From Sphingomonas sp. (GTDB lineage: Bacteria; Pseudomonadota; Alphaproteobacteria; Sphingomonadales; Sphingomonadaceae), in NCBI GenBank assembly GCA_021154945.1, contig JAJNQF010000383.1:1-17978 (forward strand): a DNA stretch of 17,978 bases, written 5' to 3'. The notes beneath the pieces were generated by a model that ran no database searches, was not told the origin of the DNA, and was given only the letters and a program-made list of their open reading frames with translations. This document shows, piece by piece, positions 1-7,255 of the stretch. The position numbers were made by a program, and so were the translations under genes. The first letter of the stretch is position 1; every line of letters starts with the position of its first letter.

Positions 1-57
1 TAACGGGTGAGTCGGGTCGCCAAGTGTCTCCGCGTGCGTCCGGTTGCGGAGGGTGAG

Positions 58-74
58 CCGGCGTGTCACGCCGG
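58..74. repeat. Perfect inverted repeat (hairpin)
   Basis: Two perfect 8-base arms (CCGGCGTG and CACGCCGG) flank a single central T. As RNA this gives a 6-bp stem with a five-base loop. A second small hairpin (TTGCGG, loop GTG, CCGCAA) follows at 86-100. No T-run follows either one, so a terminator role is not obvious. Confidence 0.5.
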
Positions 75-174
75 TGATGAAGAGCTTGCGGGTGCCGCAA
101 AATCGAAAACTTGGTCGGCGGGACGGTCGACCGCGGAGCACGTCGGCGGCCATCCCCTCTAAACACACGCACCA

Positions 175-192
175 CCCCGGCGGAGGCCGGGG
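175..192. repeat. REP-like GC-rich hairpin downstream of the GH84 gene
   Basis: CCCCGGC, loop GGAG, GCCGGGG forms a perfect 7-bp stem. It lies about 95 bases past the stop codon of the minus-strand GH84 gene and could end that transcript. The wording around it (CACCCCGGCGGAGGCCGGGG) resembles a short repeat I associate with sphingomonad intergenic regions; that is from memory and not checked. The rest of positions 1-287 holds only the hairpin pair at 58-100 and no supportable gene. Confidence 0.5.
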
Positions 193-287
193 CCCAGTTG
201 GAAAGGCCGCAGTAACGGAGTGCAGCCTTGATCGGCGACATTCCCGACCCGATCCCGCCTCGCCGGAAACCTACGCCTGGGTCCCCG

Positions 288-2267
288 TTACCGCTCCGTG
301 CCGGGGCCAACACGATCCCCCGAACCGACCGCGATCAACGTCGGCGCGTCGGTCACGAACCGGTCCAGCACGCCGTCGGCGATCTTGATCGGACCGTCGA
401 ACCGGGTCGCACCGGGGATGGTCTTGATTGCTGCCGCCTCGCTGGCGAGCCGCTTGGCGTCGGCGAAATAACGGTCCGCAGCGCCGCTGCCTTGGTTCGC
501 GGCGTCCAGTCCCGCAGCGGTCAGCTGGAGCGCGCGTCCCCAAAGCTGCATCGCGTCTAGCCACGGTCGCGACTGCGCCGCGAAGCCGGGGTCGCTCGTC
601 CCGGAGCGGATGATGTCGGGCGCGTTGGCGATACCGTCGGCGCGCTCGGTCAGGTCGGCGATCGCCCGCTGCCGTGCCGCCGCATCGCCATCCGCCAGCG
701 CCTCGCGCACCGCGTCGAGCGCCGCCTTGAGCCGCGGTGCCTGCTCCTGCCAGGGCTGGCTGCCGAAGGTCGGCGCCATGTGCTGCGTATCGAAGAAGGT
801 CAGCAAGGCCGCGGTCGCGCGTTCGTCGCCGCCCGCCAGTTCGCGCGCGGAGAAATGCCAGGTCCGCTCGGCATCATAGGCCGTGTCGTTCCAGCCGAAC
901 GCGGCGACGCCGGTTACTGCCGGGCGGCTCGGAGCCTCCTGGTTCATCGGGTTGGACAGAATGCCGGTCAGTTCGCCCGACAGCCCGGCCTCGCGCCGCG
1001 CATAGGGCGCCATTAGCAGCCGACCGGTGGTCTGTGCGTAATCGTTGACCGGATAATTGTCCCATAACAGCGTCTTGCGGCCGAACGCCTTGGTCGCTGC
1101 CTTGGCGTCGGGGATCGAGATGGCGGGCGGGACGACGTCGGTGCCGGTCCACTGGACGACGATCCGCGGGTCGAGATGCTTGCGCAACGCCGCCTTGTAC
1201 GGGGTTTCCTTCGCGTCGTAATATTCGGTCGGCACCATGATCAGCGGGCGCGCGCCCGGGTCCTTGGCGCTCAGGCTGGCCTGCACCGCATTAAGCAATT
1301 GCGCTTGCGCGACGCCGGCCGCTTCCGCGCCCGAGGGGCCGAACGCGGTCTTGTCGCGCTCGCAATTCCACTTGGTGTATTCGATGTCGTCGAGCGCGAC
1401 GTAGAAGCTGCCGACGCCGATCGCCCGCAACGCGTCGAACTTGCGTTCCAGCGCCTGCACGTCGGCGGGGTCGGAGAAGCAGACCGACGGCCCGGGCGAG
1501 ACCGCGTAGACGAAGTCGACATGGTTGCGCCGGGCGGTCTGGGCCAGCGTGCCCAGCGACGACAACGTCGCGGCGGGATAGGCCTCGCGCCACCGATCGC
1601 GCGCGTATGGATCGTCCTTCGGGCTGTAGACATAGGTGTTCGCCTTCACCGTGGCGAGGAAGTCGAGATGCTTGGTGCGATCCGCCATCGACCAGGGCGC
1701 ACCGTAAAAGCCCTCGATCGTGCCGCGGATCGGCATTGCGGGGTGATCCTGGATCACCAGCGCGGGCAGGCTGGCGCGCCGGGCGAGCTGGCGGAAGGTC
1801 TGGACCGCGTGGAACAGGCCATCGGCGTCGTTGCCCGCCAGCGTGACGATGCCCGCGCCGGCTGCGACGGAGGCGATCGTATAGCCCTCGGCGTGCGTGT
1901 CGAGCGTGGCCCTGCTGCGGCCAAGCGCGTCGCGAACGAGGGCGGTGTCGCCGGTGCCGAGCACGATGTGCGGGCGGTCTGGCGTGGCGGGGAGGCGCTT
2001 GGCGGTGGCGATCGTCTCGATGCCTGCGGTGACGAGGATCTCGCGGACCAGCGCGACGGTCTCGGGATCGGTGCCGGGGGCGGCGACCAGGACGACCGCG
2101 CGGCCTAGCGTGATACTGCCGGTGCCGAGGTCGATCGACGTGGGGGTCGGGAAAAGCGCCGGCAGCGTCACAGGTTGCGCCGATACGGGAGTCGCGCTGG
2201 CGCCCGCCGTCAGGCTTGCCATCGCCATCATCAGCGCAGAGGCGCCGATCTTGCTGTTGCCGTGCAT
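288..2267 (-). CDS. Secreted GH84 beta-N-acetylglucosaminidase (hyaluronidase/O-GlcNAcase family)
   Basis: This glycoside hydrolase would remove terminal beta-linked N-acetylglucosamine by substrate-assisted catalysis. The 659-residue protein starts with a signal peptide (hydrophobic stretch about 9-28, probable cleavage after Ala30 in VSA-Q). A GH84 N-terminal alpha/beta domain follows (about 33-172). The catalytic barrel opens with RGTIEGFYG (181-189), the family signature. ALDDIEY (291-297) supplies the paired catalytic aspartates Asp293 and Asp294, and the C-terminal part looks helical. Length fits bacterial GH84 enzymes. The ATG has a good ribosome site (GGAGAG, seven bases upstream). 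It is divergent from the LOV kinase and has no nag or chitin genes beside it, so the natural substrate (chitin oligomers, peptidoglycan fragments or host glycans) is unknown. The family call is firm; periplasmic or extracellular location is inferred. Confidence 0.93.
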   Translation of the reverse strand: MHGNSKIGASALMMAMASLTAGASATPVSAQPVTLPALFPTPTSIDLGTGSITLGRAVVLVAAPGTDPETVALVREILVTAGIETIATAKRLPATPDRPHIVLGTGDTALVRDALGRSRATLDTHAEGYTIASVAAGAGIVTLAGNDADGLFHAVQTFRQLARRASLPALVIQDHPAMPIRGTIEGFYGAPWSMADRTKHLDFLATVKANTYVYSPKDDPYARDRWREAYPAATLSSLGTLAQTARRNHVDFVYAVSPGPSVCFSDPADVQALERKFDALRAIGVGSFYVALDDIEYTKWNCERDKTAFGPSGAEAAGVAQAQLLNAVQASLSAKDPGARPLIMVPTEYYDAKETPYKAALRKHLDPRIVVQWTGTDVVPPAISIPDAKAATKAFGRKTLLWDNYPVNDYAQTTGRLLMAPYARREAGLSGELTGILSNPMNQEAPSRPAVTGVAAFGWNDTAYDAERTWHFSARELAGGDERATAALLTFFDTQHMAPTFGSQPWQEQAPRLKAALDAVREALADGDAAARQRAIADLTERADGIANAPDIIRSGTSDPGFAAQSRPWLDAMQLWGRALQLTAAGLDAANQGSGAADRYFADAKRLASEAAAIKTIPGATRFDGPIKIADGVLDRFVTDAPTLIAVGSGDRVGPGTER

Positions 2268-2279
2268 CGCTCAGCTCTC

Positions 2280-2297
2280 CGGTATCAGATTGGTATT
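2280..2297. promoter_or_regulatory. Possible repressor operator upstream of the GH84 gene
   Basis: Reading the plus strand, CGGTATC, a four-base spacer and TGGTATT form an imperfect direct repeat, followed by TTGGATG. It sits 13-30 bases upstream of the GH84 start, abutting its ribosome site. TGGTATT repeats with short spacers recall the NagQ-type boxes described for N-acetylglucosamine genes in xanthomonads (from memory). One copy differs from the other at two positions, so this is only a candidate. The rest of 2268-2528 shows no other clear element. Confidence 0.25.
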
Positions 2298-2528
2298 GTG
2301 TTGGATGTGTAGGGGGATGTTGGGGGGACGGCAAGGGTCGCGAAGGGGAAGTGGCGGTGGATTACGCCGAGGTCGAGAATCGTATTGATCGAAATCAGTG
2401 CGCCTGGTCCCGCGACGTAGGATCGATAATTCCGCGGCGGATTTCTGCGGGCGACCGAGCGCGTCGTGGCAGCGACGCATCGTGCTCCTATTGTGGACGC
2501 GCGGAAAGCAGGATAGCTAAACGCCTGT

Positions 2529-4010
2529 TTGGAACAGAGTAGGAACCAGCAGCCCTCGAGCGACGAGGATGCCGATCGCGTCGCGGCGATCGCTGCGTTC
2601 GTGCGCTCGCTCGATGCCGCCGATCCGTTCGTGGCGATCTTCAACGACGCCAATCTGCCGATGGCGATCAGCGATCCGACGCTCGTCGACAACCCGATAA
2701 TTTATGTGAATTTCGCGTTCGAACACCTAACCGGCTACGCCCAACCCGAAGTCGTCGGTCGGAACTGCCGTTTTCTCCAAGGTCCCGAAACGAAAGCGGA
2801 GGATGTCGCACGCATCCGCGAGGCGGTGGCCAGGTCCGAGCGGATCGAGGTCGACCTTCTCAATTACCGCAAGGACGGAACGCCGTTCTGGAACCGTCTC
2901 CTGGTGGCGCCGGTACTGGATCAGAACAGGCAGCTTCGCTATTGCATCGCGTCGCAGCACGACGTGACGCTCGAGCGCGAGACGTTCGTCAAGCTGGCGG
3001 CCGAGCAACGCGAACTCGAGGCGTCCGCGGCCGATACGAAGGCACAGCTCGCGGACAGTACCGCGCGTCTCGACTTTGCACTCAAGGCGGGGCGGTTGGG
3101 CTCGTGGACGTTTGATCCGGGTAGTCGGCACCTTGATGCATCAAACGGTTGTAAGATCGTGTTCGGCTACGCGCCCGATTCCGAGTTCGGATATGCGGAA
3201 TTCGTCGGCGCGATCCATCCCGAGGACCGTGCGCAGGTGCTGGCGGCGATCGAGGCGACCGCCGGCACCGGGTGCGACTATGATATCGAGTACCGCGTGG
3301 TGACGGGCGAAGGCGAACTCCGCTGGGTCGCGGTCCGCGGCGAATTGCTGACCCGCGCGGACGGTACGGCGCTGACCATGACCGGGTTCTCGACCGACAT
3401 AACCGAGCGCAAGCGGGTCGAGGAACACCGCGCCTTGCTGGCCGGCGAACTCACGCACCGGGTCAAGAATACGCTCGCGACGGTCAGCGCGATCGTCAAC
3501 CAGACGCTGCGCGACGCCGTCTCGATGTCGGATGCGCGCGACACGATCGGCGCGCGGATCGGCTCACTCGCGATCGCGCACGACCTGTTGCTGCGCGATG
3601 AAGTGGACGGCGCGACGATCGCCGATATCGTCTCCGGAGTCATGGCGCCGTTCGACGACGGTCGCGGACGTCTGTTCTCGGTCGACGGTCCCAATATCCG
3701 CCTCGAGCCGCGGGTCACTCTCGCGCTGTCGATGGCCCTTCACGAACTGGCGACCAACGCCAGCAAATATGGCGCACTGAGCACCGCCGGCGGTCACGTC
3801 TCGATCACATGGAGCGTCGGGATAGGCGACGGCGGCCGGCGCCTCGCATTCGCCTGGGAAGAATCGGGCGGACCGACAGTGAGCGCGCCGACCCGTACGG
3901 GCTTCGGCTCGCGGATGATCGAGCGCGTCCTGGCGCAGCACATGCGCGGCACAGCGAACATCGAGTATCGCAGCACCGGCGTCGTCTTCGTCATCGACGC
4001 ACCGCTGTAG
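2529..4010 (+). CDS. Blue-light-sensing LOV-PAS-HWE histidine kinase (LovK-like)
   Basis: This 493-residue soluble sensor kinase has no membrane segment. The N-terminal LOV domain (about 32-150) carries GRNCRFLQG (77-85), the flavin-binding signature; Cys80 is the expected photo-adduct cysteine. A short coiled-coil-like linker (about 150-180) leads to a second PAS domain of PAS_3 type (about 181-296). The HWE kinase core follows: phosphoacceptor His310 in LTHRVKN, N-box HELATNASKYG (405-415), and WEE (443-445) that helps define the HWE family. By family knowledge, light would form a Cys-flavin adduct and change autophosphorylation. The start is TTG at 2529; no better in-frame ATG precedes the LOV domain, and the upstream AAGCAGGA is a weak, distant ribosome site. 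The kinase stop directly abuts the next gene. A single-domain response regulator two genes downstream is the likely phosphoryl partner. Confidence 0.93.
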   Translation: MEQSRNQQPSSDEDADRVAAIAAFVRSLDAADPFVAIFNDANLPMAISDPTLVDNPIIYVNFAFEHLTGYAQPEVVGRNCRFLQGPETKAEDVARIREAVARSERIEVDLLNYRKDGTPFWNRLLVAPVLDQNRQLRYCIASQHDVTLERETFVKLAAEQRELEASAADTKAQLADSTARLDFALKAGRLGSWTFDPGSRHLDASNGCKIVFGYAPDSEFGYAEFVGAIHPEDRAQVLAAIEATAGTGCDYDIEYRVVTGEGELRWVAVRGELLTRADGTALTMTGFSTDITERKRVEEHRALLAGELTHRVKNTLATVSAIVNQTLRDAVSMSDARDTIGARIGSLAIAHDLLLRDEVDGATIADIVSGVMAPFDDGRGRLFSVDGPNIRLEPRVTLALSMALHELATNASKYGALSTAGGHVSITWSVGIGDGGRRLAFAWEESGGPTVSAPTRTGFGSRMIERVLAQHMRGTANIEYRSTGVVFVIDAPL

Positions 4011-4355
4011 GTGGCAAAACCGGTTGCGCTGACGACGCCGGACGGACGGTACATCGTCGTCCGCGGGCGGCTATGGCGTGCGGCCAATCCCGGTCTGTCG
4101 GAGTCCGATCGGAGCCGACACGTCGCGGCCTTGATGGACGGCCGCCGTAATGTCGCGAGCGCGCGGCGGGCGGGCGATCCCGTGGCGGAAAAGGCGGCGC
4201 ATGACGCCGTCGATGCGGCCAAGCATGCCCTGGGCGAGCGCGGACCGGTATGGTGGACCGACGGCGCGCCCGATCTCAACCGGCACATGGCGCGGACGAC
4301 GCCCTACGCCGCCTGGTTCGCAACGGCAGCGGCGAATTCGGACGATGCGGAATGA
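4011..4355 (+). CDS. Conserved small protein of unknown function
   Basis: This 114-residue protein begins at a GTG that directly follows the TAG stop of the LOV kinase (TAGGTG), so it is probably translated by reinitiation. It shows an N-terminal beta-like segment (DGRYIVVRGRLWRAANP, about 11-27), a charged helical middle (DRSRHVAALMDGRR; AEKAAHDAVDAAKHAL) and a distinctive end, GERGPVWWTDGAPDLN followed by TPYAAWF. The VRGRLWRAANP and GPVWWTDGAPD motifs recur in small uncharacterised proteins of sphingomonads and rhizobia. Some of these are auto-labelled biopolymer transporter Tol, but nothing here supports a transport role. There is no signal peptide or membrane helix. Its place between a sensor kinase and a response regulator suggests co-expression with the signalling pair; the function is unknown. 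Confidence 0.8.
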   Translation: MAKPVALTTPDGRYIVVRGRLWRAANPGLSESDRSRHVAALMDGRRNVASARRAGDPVAEKAAHDAVDAAKHALGERGPVWWTDGAPDLNRHMARTTPYAAWFATAAANSDDAE

Positions 4356-4431
4356 CCCGTACCGCGTGAAACATCGGGCCCGATCTGCTGCCAAGCGCGT
4401 TGCGACAGCCTGACGAAAATTGGAACCGCCG

Positions 4432-4782
4432 ATGTGCCATGTGCTTGTGATCGAGGATGACTGGTTGATCGCCGATCATATCATGAGCGTGATCGAGCGT
4501 GCAGGTGCGACCTCGATCGCCCAGGCGGATAGCGAAACCGCCGCGGTGGATGCAGCAGGCACGCATTGTCCGCAGATGATCGTGTCCGATGTCAGGTTGC
4601 ATGAAGGGACCGGGCCATTGGCCGTGCAGCGCATCATCGCCGCCCATGGCAATATCCCCGTGATGTTCATCACCGGAACACCCGAAGCCTGCATTCCCTG
4701 CGATCCGCCGGCCGTGATCCTGACCAAACCGATCGACGAGACCGCCGTTATGGCTACGTTCCGAAGCCTCGCGCCGCTCTAG
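4432..4782 (+). CDS. Single-domain response regulator (LovR-like)
   Basis: This 116-residue receiver has no output domain. The acidic pair Glu8/Asp9/Asp10 (VIEDDW), the probable phosphoacceptor Asp53 in IVSDVRL, the switch Thr81 in FITGT and Lys99 in TKPID are all present, so it should be phosphorylatable. I chose ATG 4432 because GGAA lies seven bases upstream; a TTG twelve bases earlier is in frame but less likely. It is in the same direction as the LOV-HWE kinase, with one small gene between. In Caulobacter, LovR is the single-domain partner of LovK and dampens the general stress response; a comparable phosphate-sink or shuttle role here is inference. A strong terminator follows. Confidence 0.9.
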   Translation: MCHVLVIEDDWLIADHIMSVIERAGATSIAQADSETAAVDAAGTHCPQMIVSDVRLHEGTGPLAVQRIIAAHGNIPVMFITGTPEACIPCDPPAVILTKPIDETAVMATFRSLAPL

Positions 4783-4822
4783 ATCTCGAACGGCCTAAGA
4801 ATTGCGCGTCCGCAAACGGATC

Positions 4823-4854
4823 ATCCGACGCGGGGGATTGCCCCCGCGCCGGAT
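4823..4854. terminator. Bidirectional terminator between convergent genes
   Basis: A 14-base arm (ATCCGACGCGGGGG) pairs with CCCCCGCGCCGGAT across a four-base ATTG loop, with only one A-C mismatch. It lies between the response regulator (+) and the small conserved gene (-), so it can end both transcripts. No long T-run follows on either side. Confidence 0.75.
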
Positions 4855-4863
4855 GTGCAGGCG

Positions 4864-5169
4864 TCAGCCCTGAACGTCGCTGGCGTCGAATTCGTTGAAC
4901 GCTGCCTTGACCTCGGCGGCGCGGGCATCGTCCGCGATATCGACCGACACGACGATCTTGCCGGCCAATGCGGCGTCGTCCCGCGACTGCGGGGTGGGGT
5001 CTTCGCCGGCCGTGTCCGCGCCGGCCTGCTCGCTGCCGACGCTGTTGTCGCCGCCGTCGGTAGCGATGAGAATGTCCTTGCGGTCGATTCCCTGCTCCTG
5101 AACGAGGCGTTCGACGGTCATTTCGGCTTCGCGACGCGTGTCGAACTTGGCTTTGAGGGTGGTTGGCAT
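4864..5169 (-). CDS. Conserved small acidic protein of unknown function
   Basis: This 101-residue soluble protein starts at ATG 5169, chosen because CAGGAG lies seven bases upstream; longer versions running to 5268 would overlap the end of the neighbouring gene. The N-terminus (TLKAKFDTRREAEMTVERLVQEQGI, given here in part: KAKFDTRREAE, VERLVQEQG) predicts a beta-alpha unit. The middle (about 40-65) is acidic and disordered-looking, with DGGDNSVGSEQAGAD. The end (KIVVSVDIADD, AAEVKAAFNEFDA) predicts a second beta-alpha unit. The pattern suggests a small ferredoxin-like fold with a flexible acidic loop. Similar proteins occur in sphingomonads and rhizobia without assigned function. It lies 31 bases downstream of the amidotransferase gene on the same strand and probably shares its transcript. 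Confidence 0.8.
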   Translation of the reverse strand: MPTTLKAKFDTRREAEMTVERLVQEQGIDRKDILIATDGGDNSVGSEQAGADTAGEDPTPQSRDDAALAGKIVVSVDIADDARAAEVKAAFNEFDASDVQG

Positions 5170-5200
5170 TGTCAGGCTCCTGGTTGAGGTAAGGGTGTCG

Positions 5201-6091
5201 TCAGGCCGGGCATAGATCGGCGGGTGCCGGGTCCTGGTCGGACCGCGGTCCGGCGTTCGGCTCGACAAGATGATTCAGGAAATTGGACAGCTCGATGCGC
5301 CGGTTCGATTCCTGTGCGAATTGCGCGTCGATGCCGAGCGACCAATGGATCGAGCGACGGTCTGGATCATCATGCAGCGTGTCGAGCTGTGCCGCGCGCA
5401 TCTCGACATCGTCCGTCGTGTCGGCGAGGCCGGCTTCGATAAGGTCGCTGGCCTGCCGACGCAGCGCGACCGCGATCTCGCCCGGGGCAAGCTCGGGATG
5501 ATATTGCACGCCCCAGAACACGCCGCCGTCGTGACGTATTTCGGCGGCCTGGATCGTCGTGACGGCATTGCTCGCCAACAGCGTCGCATTTTCCGGAAGG
5601 CTTTCGACCTCGTCGCCATGGATGGCAGGCGCGTCCCAACTGTCGGGTCGTCCGGCCAGCAGCGGGTGGTTTCGTCCGGCCTCGGTCGGGGTGATCCGAC
5701 GCGCGACCCCGGCTTCGATGCGCTCGGGCATCTTGCGGACGATGCCCCCGGCGGCGGCAACGGCAAGTTGCAGACCGGCGCAGGATCCGAACGATGGCGT
5801 TCCCGACGCAAAGACCGAGCGCATGAACCGCAACTGGCGGCGAACCTCCGGTGTATCGTCATAGACGTGCAGCGGAGATCCGGTGACGAAGACGGCATCG
5901 AATGCGCGCAGGTCATCGGCACCGAACTGGTCCGCGTCGTCGTCCGCGGGGGCGACGATCGTGATCTCGGCATCGGGACGTAGCTGCGCGAGCGTCGCGG
6001 CATATGTCTCGCCGGAGCTTTTGCCGGCATGGCGGCGCCGTGCCTCGCGCTCGTCCGCGGTCTCGCTCTCGGCAACCAGAAAATGCGGCAA
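5201..6091 (-). CDS. Class I glutamine amidotransferase-like protein (GMP synthase GATase type)
   Basis: This 296-residue cytoplasmic protein carries the class I glutaminase fold. The nucleophile is Cys104 in FGSCAGLQ, and the His/Glu partners are His198 and Glu200 in VQYHPE. HGDEVE (158-163) also matches GMP synthase-like amidotransferases. Such enzymes release ammonia from glutamine for a partner domain, but no synthetase is fused or adjacent, so the acceptor is unknown. An extra C-terminal helical segment of about 90 residues (from about 205) contains IHWSLGID and ELSNFLNHLV and may be a partner-binding or regulatory extension. The start is TTG at 6091, supported by GAGGA about six bases upstream. 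It is divergent from the ferritin-like gene and is followed 31 bases later by a small conserved gene. Confidence 0.85.
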   Translation of the reverse strand: MPHFLVAESETADEREARRRHAGKSSGETYAATLAQLRPDAEITIVAPADDDADQFGADDLRAFDAVFVTGSPLHVYDDTPEVRRQLRFMRSVFASGTPSFGSCAGLQLAVAAAGGIVRKMPERIEAGVARRITPTEAGRNHPLLAGRPDSWDAPAIHGDEVESLPENATLLASNAVTTIQAAEIRHDGGVFWGVQYHPELAPGEIAVALRRQASDLIEAGLADTTDDVEMRAAQLDTLHDDPDRRSIHWSLGIDAQFAQESNRRIELSNFLNHLVEPNAGPRSDQDPAPADLCPA

Positions 6092-6280
6092 ATTCCGTCC
6101 TCTACCGTGTCGGTTCGTATCGGCTCAACGCGCGAGCGATGCTTTCGACCGATCGGCCGGGACAAAATCGAAGAAGGGCTCCGCTGCAATATGTGCGGCA
6201 AGGTACGCGGTAATGCGCGCTGCGACGGGTAGCGGAGACGGGAGCCCGTCCTGCCTCACGGGTAGGTCGCCGCATTCGGC

Positions 6281-6306
6281 GAAACTTCCTCGGTAAGCGA
6301 GACGTT
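6281..6306 (+). promoter_or_regulatory. Candidate EcfG-type general-stress promoter
   Basis: GAAAC, 17 bases, CGTT. The EcfG consensus of alphaproteobacteria is GGAAC, 16-18 bases, CGTT, so this differs at one base of the -35 element. It lies 55 bases upstream of the ferritin-like gene, a usual distance. Short motifs can arise by chance. The rest of the divergent region 6092-6360 shows nothing else convincing. Confidence 0.4.
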
Positions 6307-6360
6307 GCGGCATGACCGGAGCGGATCGCTTCGCGACACGCAGCTACGCGAGGAAGTATC

Positions 6361-6876
6361 ATGGGCCTGTTTTCTAAAGACATCGCGACGTTCGACGACC
6401 TGTTCCTGCACCAGTTGCAGGACGTCTATTATGCCGAGAACCAGATCGCCAAGGCGCTGCCGAAAATGGCCGCCAAGGCGACCGCACCTGCGCTGAAGCA
6501 GGGTTTCGACACGCATCTCGCCGAAACCGAGCGCCAGATTACGCGCCTCGAGCAAATCTTCGACCTGCTCGGCGAGAAGGCGAAGGCGGTGACCTGCCCG
6601 GCGATCGACGGCATCATCAAGGAAGCCAACGAAGTCGCCGGTGAGATCGAGGACAAGGCGGTGCTCGACGCCGCGTTGATCGCCTCGGCACAGGCGGTCG
6701 AGCATTACGAGATCGCGCGTTACGGCACGATGATCGCCTGGGCCAACCAGCTCGGCCGTTCCGAGATCGCAGCGATCCTCAAGGAAACGCTCGACGAGGA
6801 ATATGCGACCGACGACAAGCTGACTGCGATGGCGACGTCCGCCATCAACGCCAAGGCCGAGGCCGTTACCGCCTGA
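6361..6876 (+). CDS. DUF892 ferritin-like stress protein (YciE/YciF family)
   Basis: This 171-residue all-helical protein opens with the family hallmark: LFSKDIATFDDLFLHQLQDVYYAENQI in essence, i.e. F-DLF-HQLQD-YYAE at about 11-26. Likely metal-binding carboxylates and histidines of the four-helix ferritin-like bundle are Glu26, Glu55, the Glu114-His115-Tyr116-Glu117 cluster and Glu146/Glu147. Members bind iron or di-metal centres and are strongly stress-induced in several bacteria, but their reaction is not established. The ATG has an AGGAAG ribosome site. A candidate EcfG-type promoter lies upstream and a strong hairpin terminator downstream. Length is normal for the family. Confidence 0.92.
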   Translation: MGLFSKDIATFDDLFLHQLQDVYYAENQIAKALPKMAAKATAPALKQGFDTHLAETERQITRLEQIFDLLGEKAKAVTCPAIDGIIKEANEVAGEIEDKAVLDAALIASAQAVEHYEIARYGTMIAWANQLGRSEIAAILKETLDEEYATDDKLTAMATSAINAKAEAVTA

Positions 6877-6891
6877 TCTCGTGATCGACGG

Positions 6892-6932
6892 GGCTGCGGC
6901 TGGAGGCAATCGTCTCCGGTCGCAGCCTTTCT
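6892..6932 (+). terminator. Intrinsic terminator (or attenuator) after the ferritin-like gene
   Basis: GGCTGCGGCTGGAG pairs with CTCCGGTCGCAGCC across an eight-base loop (GCAATCGT). This gives 14 pairs including two G-U wobbles, followed by TTTCT. It lies 15 bases after the stop of the ferritin-like gene and ends just before the ribosome site of the next gene, so the downstream gene would depend on read-through or processing. Confidence 0.75.
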
Positions 6933-6949
6933 ACTTTGGGAGAGTGGCA

Positions 6950-7216
6950 ATGGCAGACGAAATCGCATTCACGCTTCCCGAGGCGCTGGGCGCGCAGAAG
7001 CATTTGCGGGACGCACTCGGGCTCGGCGAGGAACGCTTTCCAGTGCCGGCCTTCGTCAACATGATCAGCGATGAGATCGAGCAGTTGCGGGCTGCCGGTA
7101 AGAGCGACGACGACATCGCGGCGCTGGTCGAGCAGTCCAGCGGGCATGCGCTGACCGGGCGGGATATCGAGCGTTATTATACGCCGGTCGAGGACCGCCA
7201 TTCCAACGAACGATGA
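6950..7216 (+). CDS. Conserved small protein of unknown function
   Basis: This 88-residue protein starts at ATG 6950, which has GGGAGAG six bases upstream; in-frame sequence further upstream overlaps the terminator hairpin and is not coding. Recognisable segments are FTLPEALGAQKHLRDALGLGEE, in part (TLPEALGAQ, LRDALGLG), PVPAFVNMISDEIEQLRAAG, in part (VPAFVNMISDEIE), and DDIAALVEQSSGHALTGRDIERYY, in part (ALVEQSSG, DIERYY). The last part looks like a small helical domain in which AALVEQSSG could form a helix-turn. No signal peptide, membrane helix or known motif is visible. It follows the ferritin-like gene in the same direction, separated by a terminator hairpin, and is likely a stress-associated protein by position only. 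Confidence 0.75.
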   Translation: MADEIAFTLPEALGAQKHLRDALGLGEERFPVPAFVNMISDEIEQLRAAGKSDDDIAALVEQSSGHALTGRDIERYYTPVEDRHSNER

Positions 7217-7224
7217 TGATGGGA

Positions 7225-7248
7225 ACGGGCCGGCATCGACCGGCCCGT
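7225..7248. terminator. Bidirectional terminator hairpin between convergent genes
   Basis: ACGGGCCGG, loop CATCGA, CCGGCCCGT is a perfect 9-bp stem. It sits in the 39-base gap between two convergent small genes. T-runs are weak (CCTTCGTT on the plus side), but the location and stability support a shared terminator. Confidence 0.75.
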
Positions 7249-7255
7249 CCTTCGT

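Noticed and set aside
1176..2108. Plus-strand open frame of 310 codons opposite the GH84 gene
   Set aside because: It is antisense to catalytic GH84 sequence and matches no family.
6125..6313. Minus-strand 62-codon frame in the gap between the amidotransferase and ferritin-like genes
   Set aside because: Amino-acid composition is plausible, but third-position GC is clearly lower than in neighbouring genes, there is no ribosome site, and it overlaps the candidate promoter. It might be a real small gene, but the support is too thin.
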